Part shown: piece after piece, positions 23,261 to 31,370 of the stretch
How the letters are laid out: each line of letters opens with the position of its first letter
Position numbering within the stretch: position 1 is the first letter of the stretch
DNA from: Paramarasmius palmivorus
Taxonomy: Eukaryota; Basidiomycota; Agaricomycetes; Agaricales; Marasmiaceae
Direction of reading: 5' to 3'
DNA length: 58,706 bases
Assembly (NCBI GenBank): GCA_037176845.1
Contig: JAYKXP010000221.1
Span: forward strand, 1 to 58,706
Notes under the pieces: model-generated
What the model was told of the DNA's origin: nothing
Seen by the model: the letters and a program-made list of their open reading frames with translations, nothing else
Database searches by the model: none
Made by a program: the position numbers and the translations under genes

Positions 23261-23351
23261 ACACCCGTTGGTGAAGTGGTTATCATGCTTGCCTTCCATA
23301 TTATGTGGGCGTGTTCAGCAAGCGGCTCGGGTTCGATTCCCGAACGGTGTA
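23261..23351 (+). tRNA. tRNA-Gly(TCC) with intron, one extra C in acceptor stem
   Basis: Anticodon stem CTTGC/GCAAG, loop CT-TCC-A, an 18-nt intron, intact D arm and T arm. The acceptor 5' strand reads ACACCCGT, one C more than its partner ACGGTGT, so the stem bulges. TTTT at 23373-23376. Possibly still functional, or recently damaged. Confidence 0.6.
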
Positions 23352-23428
23352 GTCTCGTGTAAGCCTGGTATCTTTTGGGTCTCGTTAAAGAAGTGTTTCC
23401 AAGAACGTTGTAAGAAACTGTTTCTCTA

Positions 23429-23505
23429 GACTCCCTTGGCCGAGTCAGATCTCAACGAGCACCGAAAACGGCATCAGAAGGCAAGTTCAAGCCTTGCAGG
23501 GAGCA
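23429..23505 (+). pseudogene. tRNA-Met-derived element (short D-loop form)
   Basis: Acceptor-like CTCCCT/AGGGAG with T arm GCAAG-TTCAAGC-CTTGC identical in plan to tRNA-Met(CAT). The 5' half is the shortened form TGGCCGAGTCAGATCTCA, in which most of the D arm is gone. The same shortened form recurs at 25565, 26403, 52289 and 53223, so it is a lineage of copies, not random decay. Confidence 0.55.
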
Positions 23506-23778
23506 TGAATCGATCTCGAGTTTGGTTTTTGTTCAACTTCTTACTCTGTCAATGAGTAGCAAGGGTTGGGTTTAGGATCAATTTGGCTTGGGATAACCCA
23601 TAGACTACTCACACGTTGAGAAGCATTCAGTCGCATGGATATCACAGTTGGGTATTCCACGAGCGTACTCGATATAGGTGTGTCCTATAAAGATAAAAAG
23701 GACAGTGGGCTTGTGACATGAGAGTACGGCAATGGTTTTAGGCGTGGATGAGGGCGATGATCATCTGAACTCGAGCAG

Positions 23779-23783
23779 AAAAA
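23779..23783 (-). terminator. Pol III terminator of tRNA-Met
   Basis: TTTTT on the minus strand, 22 nt beyond the tRNA-Met 3' end at 23806. Confidence 0.7.
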
Positions 23784-23805
23784 GCGTATTCTTCTCTGGG
23801 CTATC

Positions 23806-23911
23806 TGCTCCCTGCAAGGCTCGAACTTGCGACCTCAGGATTACATGGCGGTTAGCAATGTCATACGTGATAGTATGAGACCTGCGCTCTAGCCAACTGA
23901 GCCAAGGAAGC
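23806..23911 (-). tRNA. tRNA-Met(CAT), elongator type, 32-nt intron
   Basis: Cloverleaf on the minus strand: acceptor GCTTCCT/AGGGAGC with one T-G pair, D arm GCTC-AGTTGGCTA-GAGC, anticodon stem CAGGT/TCCTG (one mismatch next to the loop), loop CT-CAT-A, a 32-nt intron, T arm GCAAG-TTCGAGC-CTTGC, discriminator A. The GCTC/GAGC D arm and the A at position 1 of the variable loop fit elongator rather than initiator Met. It lies at the border of compound repeat copy D, with the CRE-like box 41 bp upstream. This looks like the parent of the many Met-type relics in the window. Confidence 0.88.
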
Positions 23912-23952
23912 GTTAAGGGAGGGGTGTAGTGTGAGTCCATCGCCTGCCTCGC

Positions 23953-23966
23953 GTGACGTCATGTAA
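23953..23966 (-). promoter_or_regulatory. CRE-like palindrome between tRNA-Met and intron chain (copy D)
   Basis: GTGACGTCATGTAA, the inverse of the box at 5643-5656. It lies between the intact tRNA-Met and the divergently oriented intron-like chain, where a shared promoter element would be expected. Confidence 0.5.
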
Positions 23967-24900
23967 CCCTTCGCCCTGGATCACGTCATCCGTCGTTTCT
24001 TTTTCTTCCTTTGACCACGACTACGACTTTCAGCCGCCACTGCCAATGACTGGTACGTTTCTCGTTTTGCTCATAACCGGTTGCGTCTTGATGAACTCTA
24101 GCTACCTTCAACCACAATGACTCGGTGCGTTCCTTATCTCTCGTTTGATTGGTTGGCTCATTGGTTCAACTAGGTGTATTCCTCTGCGTTCTACGTAAAT
24201 ACCTTCACCTGCCTAACGCCGCCTCCCCTCGTCATGGATTGGAGGTACGTCTTCTTCATCCTGCTTATGATCTGTTGCTTATCTTGACGATCCCCAGCTC
24301 CCTTCAATGATGGTCACTGGATGAAAGTACTCGGGAGCAGGTACGTCCCCATATCTCTCCCATGATTGGGTGTCTCATTGGTTGATCAGGCATATTCGTT
24401 CCTCCTCCGCTCCACCCAGCGACACGCCTCCCAACGTTCAACTGCCGCCATCCAAACCCAAACCCAAACCCCTCCACCTGCCTAACGGCCTACAACGCCG
24501 CCGCTCCTCGTCATGGTTCGACGAGTGATGAACATTTTCGAGAGCAGGTGCGTCTTCTTCATCTCTCCCATGAAGGGTCGGCTGACTTGTTCCACTAGAC
24601 CTATTCGGCCCAACGTCTCTACGCTCACCTGCCGCCGTCCAAATCCCGCCTGCTCCAACCCTTTCACCCAGGCTTGTATCTCTCATTTGAGTGGATACCT
24701 TAGGCGTGTTCGTTTCAGTTCCATCCTCACCCCCGTCCATGTCGGATCCTCCACGTCACATCATCAGCACTCACACACTACCCTTGCCATTATCGACTCC
24801 GCCATCCTCACCCTCCTCTACACCCCCGCGTATCTTTTCTGGTCTGGTCAGGCTACGGGAGGAAGGGCTAGGGATGTAGAGAGTCGACGTTGAGGGTGCC

Positions 24901-25560
24901 CTCGTCCCCATTCCTTTCATCTCCTAGGAGCTATCGAAGACACCCCCTCGATTGCGCAAATTGACGGGTTCGACTATATGCCCGCGTTGGCTCGTTCTTG
25001 GGGACTCTGTGGCTGCAGATGAGCCAGGGAACGGGAGAAGGAGGGAGAAGGGGTGTGTTCAGGCGGGAGGGGGTACGACCTCTTTCATTTTTCGTCATAT
25101 CGCGCTCAAAGTTCCTAACATAGGCTTCATGTCGTCGTTCACGCTCTACATCGCGACACTACTCTAGACGAAGAGGCGAAGAAACCCCACCTATCACATT
25201 TCTACCACAGATCTATACCTCTCGACTTGCATATCCTCGTTGTCCATTTCTTCTGGGTAGACGGTAGACGGTATCCAGGGAGTCGTTCGAGTGGTCCTAT
25301 GGGGGAACCTATCGTGGGCTTTCGTACCTATGCCGAGAAGGGTTGCTTCTGTGTATCAAAGTACGCGATTAATGAATAACGCATGCTGGTGGTGTTTATC
25401 TGACGGTTACTACATCTTCCATCGCGACCCTCGAAGAAGCACGGTTTTAATACTGCAACGCTTGGCTGTTTCCGCATGCGACTTAGCCAAGCACTCGAAA
25501 AACACCCCTCTTAAATACCGCACTCGTTACAGAGTTACAGTTTGTTCTGCATTGGAGGAC
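24901..25560. other. Intergenic, possible continuation of copy D
   Basis: Weak similarity to the distal parts of copies B and C. No gene recognised. Confidence 0.35.
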
Positions 25561-25564
25561 GCAA

Positions 25565-25642
25565 CGTTCCCTTGGCTGAGTCAGATCTCACACTAACGAA
25601 CTCCAAAGTGTGGGAACGCAAGTTCGAGCCTTGCAGGGAGCA
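25565..25642 (+). pseudogene. tRNA-Met-derived element (short D-loop form)
   Basis: TTCCCTTGGCTGAGTCAGAT at the 5' end, then CGCAAGTTCGAGCCTTGC and AGGGAGCA at the 3' end. Acceptor and T arm are good; D arm reduced; the anticodon segment is not assignable. Confidence 0.55.
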
Positions 25643-26170
25643 TGAATTTATCTCCATCCTGATTTTTCGCCTTCAAGTCCTGGGTTGGAACATTCTGAAT
25701 GTGGGGGTGAGCTGTAATTTGAAAGTAGCAATTTCATTGAAATCAGACAAAAATGAGAGAGCACGAACCAGTACAAATGATTGCTAGGAGATAAAGATAT
25801 CAAATCCATGGGTGCCTTACAGTCTCCGCCTCCGCCGTCCCCAGCTATTATCTATCCCCGGTGAATGCATCAGGAGGAACATGACCGGTGCCCTGAGTTG
25901 AGTGGGGGGAGCTGTACTTGCACGTTTGTGAATAGGGGAGAGTCGATAGAACGATGCCTTTCCATATGTTTTGATGCTTAGACCTGATACCCGAAAGGCA
26001 AATCATGCATGCGGGAGAGGCTTTCTCTGCTGTTAGGTCAAGACTAGATTTTGTAATCACCACGGTTTCCATCAGTTGGGATAAGATAATTGTTACCAGT
26101 ATGAAGTATCCGAGTTGTTCTACGTCGGTGATCTGTTCGTGATCAAAGTTGTACTTGGGAACATAAGGCA

Positions 26171-26240
26171 GTACCGTTGGCGCAGTGGTCACCCCATTAG
26201 GGTGAAAGCAAGCGATCCGGGTTCGATCCCGGAACGGTTT
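26171..26240 (+). pseudogene. tRNA-Gly relic
   Basis: GTACCGTTGGCGCAGTGGTC at the start and CCGGGTTCGATCCCGGAACG at the end. B box and T stem are perfect; the anticodon arm is unrecognisable and the acceptor stem only partly pairs. Confidence 0.5.
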
Positions 26241-26402
26241 ATAAGAATTCCCAAAGAAATCGTTTTTCAATACTTTGAAACGCAGCAGCTTCTTTTAGTA
26301 ATTGTTAACCTGACGATTCCCTCTTTCCGAGAGGACCAGCTTCTCGTTCTAGGTTCCCAAACGCGTGTGATTGAATAACGCATGATAACGTTCATGAGCA
26401 AT

Positions 26403-26479
26403 GCTCCCTTGGCAGAGTCAGATCCCGCACCAACAAACTTCTAGGTGTGAGAACGCAAGTTCGAACCTTGCAGGGACCT
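26403..26479 (+). pseudogene. tRNA-Met-derived element (short D-loop form)
   Basis: GCTCCCTTGGCAGAGTCAG start, T arm GCAAG-TTCGAAC-CTTGC, end AGGGACC. Same shortened plan as 23429-23505. Confidence 0.55.
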
Positions 26480-27790
26480 TGTGTCTCAACTTGTAGTTTT
26501 TGCCTACAATTTTTGGCTCTGTCAATGAGTAGGAAGGTCCAATGAAACATTCTGAACGTGGGGTGAGTTGTGAAGTAGCGGTTCGGATTGGGAACTCCCA
26601 TTCGATAGGGAAAAGACGAGTCACTGAGGTCGAGAGAGCATGGATTTCTATACAAACGATTGATAGTAGATAAAGATGCGTTGATACACCATAGTCTTTC
26701 GTGATATCAAAACGATTGTTATGGTCGAGAAACACGTGAACGTTATCTCTTCCTTGTCACCTTTGGAATCGCCACCGGGAGAGTGTCGATACCTAACAGA
26801 ATGGACTGCGAGATCTTCGTTATCCCTTGCGTAGATTCAGGTCTTCACCACCCACTAGATTCCGATCAGGAACACATGTACGATATCCTCACACTTCCGT
26901 GTATGAGGAAAAGTCGACCTCTTACTGCTGCGTCCAACACCAATTAATGCCGGTTCTCCTCTATCATGCGGGATTACTTCAAGACAACGACAAACTCTCC
27001 TATTCTGCGCTCATCTTGAATGCCTTCGACGTTGTAGGCTTTGTACAAGTCTATGTCGGTTTTGAAAGAATGATGATGCCAATCGAATCCATCGACTTCC
27101 CTGATGCCTCATTTCTTCGATCTCGTCGACGGTGCCTTTCAACGTCATCACAGGGGTATTCGCTCAATCACTGCTCTTGCAAAGAATCGACCAACAGTGA
27201 TCTATTCATATCATCTGCATACTGGTTCTTTTCACCTTATCACTGTTCTATCACCGCTTCCTCTCACCTTCCCGTTACGAACGTCCCTATTGATACAGTT
27301 GCCAAGACTTGAAAGTGCCAAGATAGCGAGTCAAAATTAACAGAACAGCTGGAAAGATTAACAGCGCCCAAATCGGAAGAGTTGACCACATGCGTATCAT
27401 TCGTTAACGTAAACTCTATGGTTATTGTTTGTTGTCGTAACATCTAGTTTTAGCACATTGAAGTAGAGATCTACGGTGATGCTCGTTCTGCTGTCAACAC
27501 CATTCCAGTCAGCTCTACCGCTTTTGGGCAGCACCGGCGATCTACTATTACTCTGGGACAATAGTATATTTGGATTCGTGGATGGGATAGTCGATAGTGT
27601 CATGCCTAGTGACTGGGATCACGTGTAAGTCTTCCATACATCTATCGATGGTGTTTACTATTTAGCGTACAATCGGTTCGGTGCCGTCCGAACAATTAAC
27701 GAACACGAGTCTCCCAGTGTCTTGGCTCTTACAAACATAGTTATCTGTCAGGAATGTTTGATGGGCGTCAACATCAGTAAGGTTACATCA
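26480..27790. other. Intergenic, no gene recognised
   Basis: A 161-codon plus-strand frame (26827-27312) overlaps another frame at 27104-27340. Neither has a recognisable motif or splice chain. Not supported. Confidence 0.4.
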
Positions 27791-28183
27791 GATGGCATTT
27801 CGGCACGGGAGCGGCATGCCGACGGCATTTTGGGCCAAAATGCCGAATGCTAGAGGCTAGACCCGGTTTTCCGAAATGCCGCGACCGTTTATCCTCATGG
27901 CACACCGGCCAAAAATGCCAAAATGCCGAAATGGTACATGCTAGGCCATAGTACACAGGTTCTACGGGTAGACAGAGGGATATGATTGGTATCCAGGGCA
28001 AATATTATACATCCAGTATTAATTACGACCATTCTGCGTAAATATCAAGGCTGTTGAGATACAGTGTAGGTGGCGCTCGTAGGAATCCAAGAAAGGGAAG
28101 CCGAAAATAACAGCAGATATTAAAAAAACCAAGAAAAAGGTATCAAATTGGTATCGCAAGGTAAGGGAATGAATATATCTGTT
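27791..28183. repeat. Palindromic subterminal repeat cluster at the left end of the Plavaka element
   Basis: Between about 27791 and 27937 the motif TGCCGAAATG or its inverse occurs repeatedly (GGCATTTCGGCA, CCGAAATGCC, AAAATGCCGAAATG). One 21-bp palindrome has 10-bp arms GGCATTTTGG and CCAAAATGCC around a single base. It lies just beyond the end of the leftward Plavaka gene, where subterminal transposase-binding repeats would be expected. No matching right end is seen because that side was replaced. Confidence 0.5.
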
Positions 28184-29172
28184 CACTGTCCTTTGACAGG
28201 ACTTGCCGGCACATATAGCTGGCGTCGACCAGGGCCCAATGATGTTTCGGCAACGGGAGTGGCAGGCTGAATTTTGTACTCGTAGAGTTCCCGAAGATGG
28301 CTCCATCGCCGCTCGCTGAAACCACGAAGGTACTCGGCGTATCCATCGATGGTTGAGGAGTATGAAGAGGTCGAAAATTGATCTTTAGGTAATGTATCAA
28401 TGTTGTTATTCTCGAAATGATGAAACGCCCGTTCGACCTATGAATATTTTTCAGTGAGTACATCATAAAGGAGGTATTGCGAGACCTACAGCTGCAGCTA
28501 CAGTGGCGACTGCACCGATAGGGCGCCCGAAATCGACCTTCGAGCTCTGTATCGAGGCGCTGCACCTTCGCATGGCCTGTACAATGAAAAATGACTCGAA
28601 CATTCCATCAGGGTACTGTAAAAGAGCGTCTTTGCATGGTCCAGATAGAGATTATACAATAACGTACCTGATAACCCGGTGTTCCAGGCTTGGCTGTACA
28701 GCTAGATGGTGTCGGCGTTGAGTAAATAGCAGGCCCATCGTTCCGGAGTGCCCATGTACAATACTGCCTTTGTCCCTCTGGCTGCTCGGTGTACGTTCCT
28801 TCCAGATAAGTCTTCACAACATCCAGTGATGCTCCTGCAATGTTAGTTCGACATTCTGTAATCTTGCGGTATGACTAGGAGGAGGAGTTAGAGGCTGAGC
28901 CTGGGTGAAACAATGTGGAGAACGCACCATCTCGAGAACTGGTTCATGATTCAACATCACAGAGTATGATATCCCGGGGTAGAGGCGATTCACGACGTCC
29001 TGGATAATTGGAACCAGCTCCCTTGTACGCTTAATGTTGAACAAATTTGGCTCGTTGAAGATTCGGCACCGTACACCGCCGGAGACCAGCCAGGCGGGTC
29101 ACATACGTATTGGGTTATGACTGTACACCATGTGTGACGGATGTCACAGGTCTTCACTGTCTTTACGTGGTA

Positions 29173-29362
29173 CTCCCTTGGCAGCTTTACTTGGGATATA
29201 TTTGAGCCTAGGCGCCCGTACGTGAGCGCATAGTGATCATCACTGATGAATCAATAAATAAAAAGCATACCAGTGAGTCGAACTGCGGACCTTTTAGCCT
29301 TGCGTACGGCAGCCACGTATATAATTACACCTCATGACTACTGAGCTATCCGTTCTTGTTTA
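29173..29362 (-). mobile_element. SINE-like element 1 (tRNA head, shared tail)
   Basis: Minus strand: a tRNA-like head with A box TAGCTCAGTAGTCATGAG and B box CAGTTCGACTC, an AT-rich linker, and a tail containing CGTACGGGCGCCTAGG, CTCAAATAT and GCCAAGGG. The tail matches that of the element at 29600-29818 while the heads differ. Inserted in the Plavaka accessory gene. Confidence 0.55.
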
Positions 29363-29599
29363 ACTTTGAGTGGGGCTTCAACATACCACGTCGTTCACGG
29401 AACTTGGGAGATTTTACTCACACCTATGTATCAGTAGTGTTTTACTTCCCGACTTCCTCGAGCATTCCACCGTTTGAAAAAATGACTTTAAAGGCTTTTA
29501 AACTCTACTGTGATGATAGAGCAGGTTGAAGGATGTTTTATGCTCAATTGGTGTCTTGAGACCATTGGACAGGACAACATGCTGGTCGAAATTTCTATC

Positions 29600-29818
29600 A
29601 GTGCTATGGCGTAGCGGTATAGCTGCTATAGACGGTAGATTGGGTAAGCATCCACCGGTTATGGTGTCCGGCGTTCGACTCTGTGTCAAGTCATTTTTTA
29701 TTATCTTGCGTGATAACAATTATTGTCATTGTCATTTATTCTGCTCTTTACAGGGCGCCTACCCTTACGTACAGGCGCCTAAGCCCAAATATGTCCTAGA
29801 TACTTGGCAAGGGTGGGT
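29600..29818 (+). mobile_element. SINE-like element 2 (different tRNA head, same tail)
   Basis: Plus strand: A box TGGCGTAGCGGTATAGC, B box GGCGTTCGACTC, a TTTTTTATTAT linker, and the tail CGTACAGGCGCCTAAG, CCCAAATATGTCC, TTGGCAAGGG. Head to head with element 1 and 240 bp away. The shared tail with unlike heads suggests that the tail is what the reverse transcriptase recognises. Confidence 0.55.
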
Positions 29819-31370
29819 GACGTGAGCTGTGGGATTGTGGCTCACATAAACCCGTAATACGTTGTCCATCATTCATGTAGCTTGCCCGGTCACGTTCGAA
29901 TACGTATGTGCCCCACATGGTTGGTCTCCGGCAGTGTAATGAATGGGTAAAAACCGGTTCCCAGTCTCTGACGATGAAATCGGGCATGTCTGACTTTCGG
30001 ATAGATGCATTGGTGGTCTTAACAGCCGGGGCAGGAGCCTGAGGTGTCGGAGTTGGTACGGCCAGGGTCTGAGTTGCAACAGTTTCGGAAGAAGCTGTAT
30101 TTGACCGTTTGCGTTTGGATCCTTTGGGTAATTGTGCTGGGGCTTTCACCGTAAATCCAACAACCGGCTATATATAATAGTGAGATCCATTCAAAATAAT
30201 TGAAGGGTTACTCACATTATTGCCTGCAGCAGCTGGAATCCCAACGGAGTCATCTATATCACTGTCATGGAGACCTCCAACTTCACCTTCACCTGTAACC
30301 GATGATTCTTGAGTTCTAGGCGCTTGTGAGGCAGTATACGTGGCTTTTAAACCCGTCGGAAATGGTTTACTCTGTTTCTTCGACCTGTCAAACAGTGAGA
30401 AAAGATGGAGGTATGGGAAGCAAGTAGACGTAAACATACTGCGTGTTGGACTCGTTTCCATCACCCCGCTTCCTTTTCCCACCACGACCTCCTCCTCTCC
30501 CTTTGCCTTTACCTCTTCCCCTACCCCTGCCTCTCGTTGGCTGAGCAGTCTTTTTACAGAGTCAGCGGGAGCAGAATCATACAGGTGAGCACCAACCTCT
30601 TCAGCGCTCTCATCTCCCTTATCCACTGCAGAGAAATCAAAATATTCACCGTCAGCATCACCTTTTGAAGTTCCAACAACTTCTACCATATCTGGTCCCT
30701 CTTCCTCTTCCACCACCATTGGAAGGTCATAGCCCCCAATTTCAACAAGTTCCCTCTCAACATCTATCTGGACCCGCAAATCAGCTTCCATGGAGCTGAG
30801 GACATTCAACTGCTGCTGCCTTTCAGCTTCGGCTTGAGCCCTTGCCTCTTCTTCTGCACGTTTTTGACTCTGGACCTCGGCTGATGTTCTTCGAGGCTTT
30901 GGTCGCGTAGGAGCCGGATTCACGTTACGAGTAGATCGAGAGGACCGACGATTACTGGGCGGAAGATCTGGAGCAGGGTTAACAGGCTGGGAGCTTTCAG
31001 GAATGCTAGTTAGAGTCTCCGTAGCGGGTACGTCGCTTTCAATTTGCTTGCGTCGGCGTGTCAGTCTTGGCCCTGGTGCTGATGCTTCTTTTGGCATAGC
31101 TAGCTTCAGCAAACAGGAGGCATCGGGGCTCAGCCATTGAACACACCTTTGGACGGCGACAGCGCGTTCAGAGCAGGAGGCGGGGGAATTGGGTTCTGGA
31201 CAGGCTTTTTTCTCGAAGGCATGTAAGCGGGTGGATGTGGGCGAGTGAGCGAATTGCTCAATGGTACGTGGTCAAGTTAACGTTATTCTGGAGTGGGTCC
31301 ATCTGACGATAAATTGACACTAGCCGAGGACACGTCAATTTCTTTCCATCACCCAGACCCTCACCACACT

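Larger units (their letters stand above)
21801..23351 (+). repeat. Tandem array of five tRNA-Gly-type genes
   Basis: Five plus-strand units start at 21801, 22077, 22509, 22992 and 23261. Each has ACACCGT-like and ACGGTGT-like acceptor strands, a D arm around AGTGGTTA, an insertion after the anticodon loop and a GGTTCRATTCC B box. Each is followed by a run of four or more T within about 30 bp, the Pol III stop signal. Spacing is 270-480 bp and the spacers differ. Only some keep the TCC anticodon. Confidence 0.8.
23806..24900 (-). repeat. Compound tRNA repeat, copy D (inverted), with intron-like chain
   Basis: Inverted relative to copies A, B and C. Right of the tRNA-Met flank, reading on the plus strand, is a chain of intron-like units with consensus ends: 24053-24101 (49 nt, GTACGT..CTAG), 24125-24173 (49 nt, GTGCGT..CTAG), 24245-24297 (53 nt, GTACGT..CCAG) and 24341-24389 (49 nt, GTACGT..TCAG). 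They are separated by small exons, for example 43 nt at 24298-24340. The same units occur in the other copies. No reading frame is conserved among copies, so a spliced noncoding RNA is the simplest reading. The right border is approximate. Confidence 0.55.
28183..31097 (-). pseudogene. Plavaka accessory gene, interrupted by two SINE-like insertions
   Basis: First exon 31097-30216 (294 codons: basic, proline-rich, then a coiled-coil ERQQQLNVLSSMEADLRV and acidic region), intron 30168-30215, second exon from 30167 (KSDMPDFIVRDWEPVF). After the insertions the sequence resumes with IFNEPNLFNIKRTRELVPII near 29060, then WALRNDGPAIYSTPTPSSC near 28730, PDGMFESFFIVQAMRR, and a final exon ending near 28183 with LYVPASPVKG. 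This domain order is that of the companion protein I associate with basidiomycete Plavaka elements; its function is not known. The gene is broken: SINE-like copies lie at 29173-29362 and 29600-29818, and the exon junction near 28850 does not keep frame. Confidence 0.6.

Noticed and set aside
24513..24893. 126-codon plus-strand frame in copy D
   Set aside because: Serine/proline-rich chance frame that ignores the intron-like units around it; not kept in other copies.
26827..27340. 161-codon frame as a gene
   Set aside because: Composition is serine/cysteine-rich without motif, a second frame overlaps it, and no intron signals are present.
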